Source of the DNA: Alphaproteobacteria bacterium
GTDB lineage: Bacteria > Pseudomonadota > Alphaproteobacteria > Rhizobiales > Aestuariivirgaceae
DNA: 11,185 nt
Assembly (NCBI GenBank): GCA_026400595.1
Contig: JAPLOT010000290.1
Location: 1 to 11,185, forward strand
Direction: 5' to 3'
A model generated the notes under the pieces. The model made no database searches. It was not told where the DNA came from and was given only the letters and a program-made list of their open reading frames with translations. A program made the translations under genes and the position numbers. This document shows positions 6,775-11,185 of the stretch, piece after piece; the stretch's first letter is position 1, and each line of letters begins with the position of its first letter.

Positions 6775-7667
6775 ACGCCGGTCCGCGAGATGCGCGTGCC
6801 GACGCCATGCGGCGTCAGCAGCTCCAGCAGCACCGAATGCGGCACCCGGCCGTCCAGGATGATGACGCCCTCGACGCCGGACTTCACCACCGCAGCGGCA
6901 CTTTCCACCTTCGGGATCATGCCGCCGGTAATGGTGCCGTTGGCGATGAGCTCAGGCAGATCGCCGATCTTCAATTCACTGATCAGCTGCTTGTCCTTGT
7001 CGAGAACGCCGGCGACATCGGTCAGCAGCAGCAGGCGCTTGGCCCGCGTGGCGGTGGCGATGGCGCCGGCCGCTGTATCCGCGTTGACGTTGAACGAGTC
7101 GCCGTTCCGCCCCACGCCCACCGGCGCGATCACCGGAATTGCATCGCTCTTCATGATGGTATCGAGGATCTCGGTGTTGACGCGCACCGGCTCGCCGACG
7201 AAGCCGAAGTCGATCTCCACGGTCTCTCCTGTTGCCGGATCGGTCTTCTTCTTGGTGAGTCGTTCGGCGATCATCAGATTGCCGTCCTTGCCGGAGATAC
7301 CGACGGCACGGCCACCTGCCTGCTGGATCGAGGACACGATGGACTTGTTGATCGAACCGGCGAGAACCATCTCGACCACGGCCATGGTCTCGGCATCGGT
7401 CACGCGCAGGCCGTCGCGGAACTCGGCCTTCACGTCCAGCTTGTCCAGCATTTTGTTGATCTGCGGGCCGCCGCCGTGAACCACGATCGGGTTGAGGCCG
7501 CAGACCTTCAGCATCACCATGTCGCGGGCGAACTGCTGGGCCAGCTTGGGATCGATCATGGCGTGGCCGCCGTACTTCACCACGATGATCTTGTCGTCGT
7601 AGCGCTGCAGGAAGGGCAGGGCTTCCGACAGGATGCGGGCGGTCTCGTTGATCGGAATCTCGGTCAT
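6771..7667 (-). CDS. argB: Acetylglutamate kinase
   Basis: Phosphorylates N-acetyl-L-glutamate with ATP, the second step of arginine synthesis. The product has 298 residues. Conserved parts are VVKYGGHAM with Lys31, the substrate loop VVHGGGPQI (residues 62-70), Arg88 in DGLRVTD, NVNAD (residues 193-197), and GGMIPKVE with Lys253. It starts about 25 residues before the first strand (residues 1-25, helical) and ends in HGVGTRI. An N-terminal helix and this C-terminal signature are features of the hexameric, arginine-inhibited class, so feedback inhibition by arginine is likely (inference). The ATG (7665-7667) lies 65 nt downstream of the engB stop, and a good promoter sits in that gap. argB therefore begins its own operon. 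The stop overlaps the start of the nucleotidase gene. Confidence 0.97.
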   Translation of the reverse strand: MTEIPINETARILSEALPFLQRYDDKIIVVKYGGHAMIDPKLAQQFARDMVMLKVCGLNPIVVHGGGPQINKMLDKLDVKAEFRDGLRVTDAETMAVVEMVLAGSINKSIVSSIQQAGGRAVGISGKDGNLMIAERLTKKKTDPATGETVEIDFGFVGEPVRVNTEILDTIMKSDAIPVIAPVGVGRNGDSFNVNADTAAGAIATATRAKRLLLLTDVAGVLDKDKQLISELKIGDLPELIANGTITGGMIPKVESAAAVVKSGVEGVIILDGRVPHSVLLELLTPHGVGTRISRTGV

Positions 7668-7699
7668 CGTCGGCTGTTCCCCAGGCGCGCGGAAATCGC

Positions 7700-7727
7700 C
7701 TTATAATTGATTGGCCACCGCTGCCAA
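7700..7727 (-). promoter_or_regulatory. Sigma-70 promoter candidate for argB-nucleotidase-dapD
   Basis: On the minus strand TTGGCA (7722-7727) and TATAAG (7700-7705) are 16 bp apart, each matching its consensus in five of six positions. The -35 box begins just after the engB stop codon. Transcription would start near 7693, leaving a leader of about 26 nt before the argB ATG with a weak GGGGA ribosome binding site. It is the best promoter match in the window and marks the boundary between the two minus-strand operons. Confidence 0.6.
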
Positions 7728-7732
7728 GGGCC

Positions 7733-8365
7733 TCAGATGAGGCCCGCGATCTGGGCCCGGAGCGCGTCGATTCCCGTGCCCTTGTCGGCCGAGGTCAGAT
7801 GGATCAGCGGAAAGGCCGCCGGGCGCTTGGCAATCGCCTTTGCGGTGGCCGCGGCGACCTTCTCCAGCTCTGCGGGCTTGATCTTGTCGATCTTGGTCAG
7901 GACCAGCTGGTAGGTCACGGCGGACTCGTCCAGGAGATCGAACATCTCGCGGTCGGCGGCCAGGATGCCGTGGCGGGAGTCGATCAGCACGAAGGTACGG
8001 GTGAGGCCGGGACGGCCCTGCAGGTAGCCCTTCAGCACCGACTGCCACTGCTTGACCTCCTGCTTGGAGGCCTTGGCGAAGCCGTAGCCCGGCATGTCAA
8101 CCAGCACCAGCTGGTCGTTCACATTGAAGAAGTTGAGCTCGCGGGTCCGCCCTGGCGTGTTGGAGGCGCGCGCCAGTCCGTTGACGCCCGTGAGCGCATT
8201 GATCAGCGACGACTTGCCGACATTCGACCGCCCGGCGAAGGCGATCTCGACGCCGCGGACCTCGGGCAGTTGTTCCAGCTTGGCCACGCCCAGCACGAAT
8301 GTCGACGGGCCGCCGAAGAGTCGGCGGCCCGCATCGATCTGGTCCTGTGTGAAGTCCGGAGTCAA
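7733..8365 (-). CDS. engB: Ribosome biogenesis GTP-binding protein EngB/YihA/YsxC
   Basis: An essential GTPase of the TrmE-Era-EngA-EngB class that acts in assembly of the large ribosomal subunit. With the chosen start it has 210 residues, the normal length. GTPase motifs: G1 GRSNVGKS (45-52), G2 in SNTPGRTRELNFF (68-80), G3 DMPGYG (90-95), G4 TKID (157-160) and G5 TSADKGTG (191-198). The open frame continues to 8611, but that part lies inside yidC and has no EngB character. The only suitable start near the yidC stop is TTG at 8363-8365, which shares two bases with the yidC TGA (TTGA). It gives an N-terminus about 45 residues before G1, slightly longer than the 35-40 I recall for relatives. 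No Shine-Dalgarno sequence is evident, so translation probably depends on ribosomes finishing yidC. Confidence 0.93.
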   Translation of the reverse strand: MTPDFTQDQIDAGRRLFGGPSTFVLGVAKLEQLPEVRGVEIAFAGRSNVGKSSLINALTGVNGLARASNTPGRTRELNFFNVNDQLVLVDMPGYGFAKASKQEVKQWQSVLKGYLQGRPGLTRTFVLIDSRHGILAADREMFDLLDESAVTYQLVLTKIDKIKPAELEKVAAATAKAIAKRPAAFPLIHLTSADKGTGIDALRAQIAGLI

Positions 8366-10104
8366 CTGGGCTGCTTCTTCTTGAGGAAGGGCAGGCTCTC
8401 GCGCATGTTGCCGAGGATATCCACCTCGGTGCCATGCCGTTTCATGATGTAGGACTGCTGCAGGATCGACAGCGTGTTGCTCCAGGCCCAGTAGATCACC
8501 AGGCCCGCCGGGAAGGTGCCCAGCATGAAGGTGAACAACACCGGCATCCAGTTGAACAGGCTGGCCTGAACCGGATCGGGCGGCGCGGGGTTGAGGCGCA
8601 TCTGGATCCACATGGTGATGCCCATGATGATCGGCCAGATGCCGATCATCAGCATGTGCGGCGGCGTCCAGGGGATCAGGCCGAAGAGGTTGAACAGGCT
8701 GGTCGGATCGGGTGCCGAGAGATCGTGGATCCAGCCGAAGAAGGGTGCATGGCGCAGTTCGATCGAGGTCAGGATCACCTTGTAGAGCGCGAAGAAGATG
8801 GGGATCTGGACCAGCACCGGAAGGCAGCCCGACATCGGGTTCACCTTCTCCCGCTTGTACAGCGCCATCATCTCCTGCTGCTGCTTCATCTTGTCGTCGG
8901 GATAGAGATCCTTCAGCTTCAGCATCTCGGGCTGCAGCTTCTTCATCTTGCTCATCGAAGCATAGGACTTGTTGGCAAGCGGGAAGACAAGCAGCTTCAC
9001 CAGAACCGTGGCGAGCAGAATTGCAACACCGAAGTTGCCGACCAGCTTCTGCAGGTAGTCGATGAGATAGAACATCGGCTTGGTCAGGAAGCGGAACCAG
9101 CCCCAGTCGATCATCAGGTCGAAGCGGTCGATCTTGTAGCGCTCGCCGATGGTGTTGATGATGCTGACCACCTTGGCCCCGGCATAGAGCTGATCCTGGT
9201 AGGAGGCGCTGGCACCCGGCGCGACCGTCATCGCTTCGCGGGCCACGTAGTTGGTCTGGTAGACGTCGCGGCCGCCCAGCTTCTCATGCGCATAGGTGGT
9301 GGTCACGGCGCGGGTCTGGTCGGGAATGGCGACGGCTGACCAGTACTTGTCGGTAAAGCCCAGCCAGCCGCCGGTACTGTCGACCCTTACCGGCTCGGTG
9401 GTTTCCGACGCATCGCTGTAGTGGACTTCCTGCAGGGCGCCATCGGCAACGCCGAGCATGCCTTCGAAGAAGACCCAGTAACCGGCGACCACCGGCGTAT
9501 CCTGACGGATGACGCGCGCAAAGGGGAAGAGCGAGACGGGCTGTGCCCCGCGGTTCTCGACGCTCTGCGTGACCGAGAAGAGATAGTCGTCGCCGATGCT
9601 GATGGTGCGGGTGAAGACCAGGCCTTCGCCATTGTCCCAGGTCAGGACCAGCGGCGTACTCTCGGTCAGAGTGGCTCCCGGCGCCGCCGACCAGACCGTC
9701 TCGGGCGTCGGCAGCTTGGCGGACACGCCGCCCGCGGGAATGAAGCCCTGCTCAGCGAAGGTGGCGCCCACGGTACCGGCAGGCGACAGCAGCGTGATGG
9801 TCGGGCTCTTGGGATCGATGGTCTCGCGGTAGCGCAGCAGATGCAGGTCATCGACCTGCGCGCCCTTGAGGTTGATCGATCCGCTGACGAAACCAGCACC
9901 GGCGGTTCCCGGCACCTGGCCGGCCGGTGCGCCCGATGACGGTGCAGTGGGGGTCGCGGGTTGCTGTCCTGTTGCCTGCTCCGCCTGCCGGGCCTGCTCG
10001 GCCAGCCTGTCCGCCTGAGGCTTGGCATAGAAGTACTGCCAGCCGAAGATGATCGCCATCGACAGCACGATGGCCAGGATGAAGTTCTTGTTGTCGTGTT
10101 TCAT
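8362..10104 (-). CDS. yidC: Membrane protein insertase YidC
   Basis: Inserts and folds inner-membrane proteins, alone or with SecYEG. The 580-residue product is the Gram-negative form. TM1 lies at about residues 7-26, followed by an Ala/Gln/Pro-rich linker (30-70) and the periplasmic P1 domain (about 73-330). The conserved five-helix core begins near residue 355. The core holds the cytoplasmic coiled hairpin SMSKMKKLQPEMLKLKDLYP (383-402), KREKVNPMSGCLPVLVQIP (417-435) and LRHAPFFGWIHDLSAPDP (450-467). In the hydrophilic groove the E. coli Arg366 is replaced by Lys370 (LVKLLVFPL), a conservative change that keeps the positive charge. The tail LPFLKKKQPS is basic. The ATG overlaps the rnpA stop by 4 nt (ATGA). 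There is no yidD gene between rnpA and yidC, unlike in E. coli. Confidence 0.98.
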   Translation of the reverse strand: MKHDNKNFILAIVLSMAIIFGWQYFYAKPQADRLAEQARQAEQATGQQPATPTAPSSGAPAGQVPGTAGAGFVSGSINLKGAQVDDLHLLRYRETIDPKSPTITLLSPAGTVGATFAEQGFIPAGGVSAKLPTPETVWSAAPGATLTESTPLVLTWDNGEGLVFTRTISIGDDYLFSVTQSVENRGAQPVSLFPFARVIRQDTPVVAGYWVFFEGMLGVADGALQEVHYSDASETTEPVRVDSTGGWLGFTDKYWSAVAIPDQTRAVTTTYAHEKLGGRDVYQTNYVAREAMTVAPGASASYQDQLYAGAKVVSIINTIGERYKIDRFDLMIDWGWFRFLTKPMFYLIDYLQKLVGNFGVAILLATVLVKLLVFPLANKSYASMSKMKKLQPEMLKLKDLYPDDKMKQQQEMMALYKREKVNPMSGCLPVLVQIPIFFALYKVILTSIELRHAPFFGWIHDLSAPDPTSLFNLFGLIPWTPPHMLMIGIWPIIMGITMWIQMRLNPAPPDPVQASLFNWMPVLFTFMLGTFPAGLVIYWAWSNTLSILQQSYIMKRHGTEVDILGNMRESLPFLKKKQPS

Positions 10105-10454
10105 GATTGGTCTTTCTCGACCGGACGGCGCGGATGATGCAGCCGCTTCAGGGCGGAGGTGAAGTCTTTTTCGAGGTCGGCATAGGCCCTTGCGAAGGCG
10201 GGCTGCCGGCCGATCAGCACGTAGTCGTGACCCGGCAGGGCCGCCGCTGCCAGATGCTGGCGCGCAATCTCGCGCAGCCGGCGCTTGACGCGATTGCGCA
10301 CCACGGCATTGCCGAGTTTCTTGGTGGCGGTGAAGCCGACCCGCGGGCTCCCCTCATCGCCGCGATTGCGGGCCTGTAAGGTCAGGCCGGGCATGGCGGC
10401 ATAGGACGCCCTGGCGGCGGCAACGAAATCCTGCCGACGCTTGAGGCGCTCCAT
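10101..10454 (-). CDS. rnpA: Ribonuclease P protein component
   Basis: Basic protein that binds the RNase P RNA and helps cleave 5' leaders from tRNA precursors. The 117-residue length is usual. The N-terminus MERLKRRQDFVAAARA matches the family, followed by PRVGFTATKKLGNAVVRNRVKRRLREI, which holds the RNR signature (RNRVKRRLRE, residues 53-62). The frame is open to 10535, but the extra part overlaps rpmH in another frame and is not RnpA-like. ATG 10452-10454 is therefore the start, 19 nt after the rpmH stop. Only a weak GGAT lies before it, inside a small GGAT/ATCC hairpin that might limit initiation. The C-terminus is basic, and the stop overlaps yidC. Confidence 0.95.
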   Translation of the reverse strand: MERLKRRQDFVAAARASYAAMPGLTLQARNRGDEGSPRVGFTATKKLGNAVVRNRVKRRLREIARQHLAAAALPGHDYVLIGRQPAFARAYADLEKDFTSALKRLHHPRRPVEKDQS

Positions 10455-10473
10455 GGATTTCGTGATCCGGCCC

Positions 10474-10608
10474 TTAGGCCGACAGGCGCTTGCGGCCCTT
10501 GGCGCGGCGGCGGGCCAGGACATTGCGGCCGCCAACGGTCGCCATGCGGGCCCGGAAGCCGTGACGGCGCTTGCGGACGAGTTTGGAGGGCTGGTAGGTG
10601 CGCTTCAC
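10474..10608 (-). CDS. rpmH: 50S ribosomal protein L34
   Basis: A 44-residue, highly basic protein of the large ribosomal subunit. Translated from 10608 it reads MKRTYQPSKLVRKRRHGF, then RARMATVGGRNVLARRRAKG, then RKRLSA and TAA. This is the typical L34 sequence, complete and of the usual length. The start codon is GTG (10606-10608), with GGAG (10617-10620) 8 nt upstream. No ATG is available in a sensible position. It is the first gene of the rpmH-rnpA-yidC-engB operon. The promoter lies about 120 nt upstream, and the leader between them can fold into a branched hairpin. Confidence 0.97.
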   Translation of the reverse strand: MKRTYQPSKLVRKRRHGFRARMATVGGRNVLARRRAKGRKRLSA

Positions 10609-10628
10609 AGTGAGAACTCCGTAAATGG

Positions 10629-10692
10629 CTCAGGGCCAATGATTTCAATAACATGTCCCGGGATCGCGGGGACCCGCCGGGCACGCCCTGAG
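10629..10692 (-). promoter_or_regulatory. Structured leader of the rpmH mRNA (candidate)
   Basis: In the rpmH leader, CTCAGGGC (read on the minus strand from 10692 to 10685) and GCCCTGAG (10636 to 10629) are perfect 8-bp reverse complements 48 nt apart. Inside them CCCGG and CCGGG can pair. Within that, GCGG and CCGC can form a short stem with a GTCC loop. Together they make a stacked or branched GC-rich hairpin that ends about 20 nt before the GTG start. The shape suits a ribosomal-protein autoregulatory leader, but I know of no described L34 leader of this form. Confidence 0.35.
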
Positions 10693-10725
10693 ACGAATTG
10701 CTGCCGCTTCAGGAATTGCGCCGCG

Positions 10726-10755
10726 CATATAGGGTGAAAAGCCCCGGAAAGTCAA
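10726..10755 (-). promoter_or_regulatory. Sigma-70 promoter candidate for rpmH-rnpA-yidC-engB
   Basis: On the minus strand TTGACT (10750-10755, five of six) and TATATG (10726-10731, four of six) are 18 bp apart. Transcription would start near 10719, giving an untranslated leader of about 110 nt before rpmH. A near-consensus -35 box is expected for a ribosomal-protein operon that must be expressed strongly. Confidence 0.55.
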
Positions 10756-10860
10756 CGCACCGTGCCGTCGCGGACGCCCGGGGGCGCACGGGGCTTGAAC
10801 ATGTGTCACGAGCCGGTGAGGCCCCCTACCGCAGGATGACAAACTGGCGCATGAAGCGGC

Positions 10861-11185
10861 ATGGTCCATTTCAGCGCAAACACCGCCAGATCCGCACGCG
10901 CGCGGCTGAAGCGCTGGCTTCCCGTCCTGGTCCTGGGCAGTGCGCTTCTGGCCTTCTATCTCGCCGGGCTGCAGCGCTATCTCAGCTTCGAGTCCTTTGC
11001 GGCCCATGAGCTGCAGATCCAGGACTTCGTCGCCCGTCACCTGATGCTTTCGGTGCTGATCTACATGGCGGTCTATGTCGCGGTTGTGGCCCTGTCGCTG
11101 CCCGGTGCGGCGGTCATGAGCATCACCGGGGGCTTTCTGTTCGGCTGGATGCTGAGCGCTCCGGTCACCGTGGTCGCCGCGACCC
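10861..11185 (+). CDS. VTT/TVP38 (DedA-related) family membrane protein, 3' end missing
   Basis: 108 codons of the N-terminal part are visible before the window ends. The basic start MVHFSANTARSARARLKRW is followed by a first membrane segment (about residues 19-36, LPVLVLGSALLAFYLAGL) and an amphipathic stretch to residue 60. Next come a second segment (61-80) and LPGAAVMSITGGFLFGW (80-96), the glycine-rich re-entrant motif typical of the VTT domain in TVP38/TMEM64 and DedA-like proteins. Members of this broad family are linked to lipid scrambling or undecaprenyl-/phospholipid transport and envelope homeostasis; the substrate of this one cannot be told. ATG 10861 is the first possible start because an in-frame TGA lies at 10852-10854. 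The ribosome binding site is poor. It is transcribed away from rpmH. Confidence 0.82.
   Translation, partial: MVHFSANTARSARARLKRWLPVLVLGSALLAFYLAGLQRYLSFESFAAHELQIQDFVARHLMLSVLIYMAVYVAVVALSLPGAAVMSITGGFLFGWMLSAPVTVVAAT

Larger units (their letters stand above)
10609..10860. other. Divergent intergenic region between rpmH and the VTT membrane protein gene
   Basis: This 252-bp stretch contains the rpmH promoter and leader on the minus strand (10609-10755). From 10756 to 10860 I see no gene, no clear plus-strand promoter and no repeat. A TTGAAC at 10795-10800 has no matching -10 box downstream. I looked for DnaA boxes because rpmH often neighbours dnaA and the origin in other phyla, and found none. 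Confidence 0.45.

Noticed and set aside
6094..7479. A 461-codon plus-strand open frame across the nucleotidase and argB genes
   Set aside because: It is antisense to two well-supported genes, with low-complexity composition and no recognisable motif.
8434..9339. A 301-codon plus-strand open frame inside yidC
   Set aside because: It is a shadow of YidC core coding sequence; its Gln/His/Asp-rich translation reflects reverse-complemented hydrophobic codons.
10795..10800. TTGAAC as a -35 box for the VTT membrane protein gene
   Set aside because: No -10-like sequence occurs 15-19 bp downstream; the region there is GC-rich.

Overview
The window is a GC-rich stretch of chromosome from an alphaproteobacterium, most likely a member of the Hyphomicrobiales (Rhizobiales). 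The evidence is gene content and order. From memory of rhizobial and Brucella-type genomes, rpmH-rnpA-yidC-engB-argB-(HAD nucleotidase)-dapD-(DUF805)-dapE-truA-fmt-def is a conserved chromosomal series, and nearly all of it is present here. The deformylase also has the alphaproteobacterial GIGLAAIQ form of motif 1.

Left part (1-2511, plus strand): the 3' end of a small Cys/His-rich protein of unknown function is followed by def, fmt and truA. These three genes form a tight cluster for initiator-Met formylation and deformylation and for tRNA pseudouridylation. truA converges on dapE, and the two coding ends overlap by 17 bp.

Middle part (2495-6076): dapE and a small DUF805 membrane protein lie on the minus strand. 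A perfect 12-bp hairpin sits between them, only about 22 nt before the dapE start codon. A plus-strand class I SAM-dependent methyltransferase then interrupts the usual dapD-DUF805-dapE order. It has its own promoter-like sequence, a good ribosome binding site and, at its 3' end, a GC-rich hairpin facing dapD. It looks like an accessory insertion into a housekeeping block.

Right part (6073-10755, minus strand): a translation and membrane-biogenesis operon (rpmH, rnpA, yidC, engB) starts from a recognisable promoter with a structured leader. A second amino-acid operon (argB, HAD pyrimidine-5'-nucleotidase-like gene, dapD) starts from a strong-looking promoter just behind the engB stop codon. 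Most junctions are 2-4 nt start/stop overlaps, which suggests translational coupling. engB appears to start at a TTG that overlaps the yidC stop, and rpmH starts at GTG.

Right edge (10861-end, plus strand): the N-terminal part of a VTT/TVP38-family membrane protein is transcribed divergently from rpmH.

I see no mobile element, CRISPR array, tRNA, rRNA, phage gene or defence system. The window is mainly a housekeeping region. The points worth a second look are the inserted methyltransferase and its promoter, the hairpin before dapE, the rpmH leader, and the placement of the nucleotidase between argB and dapD.
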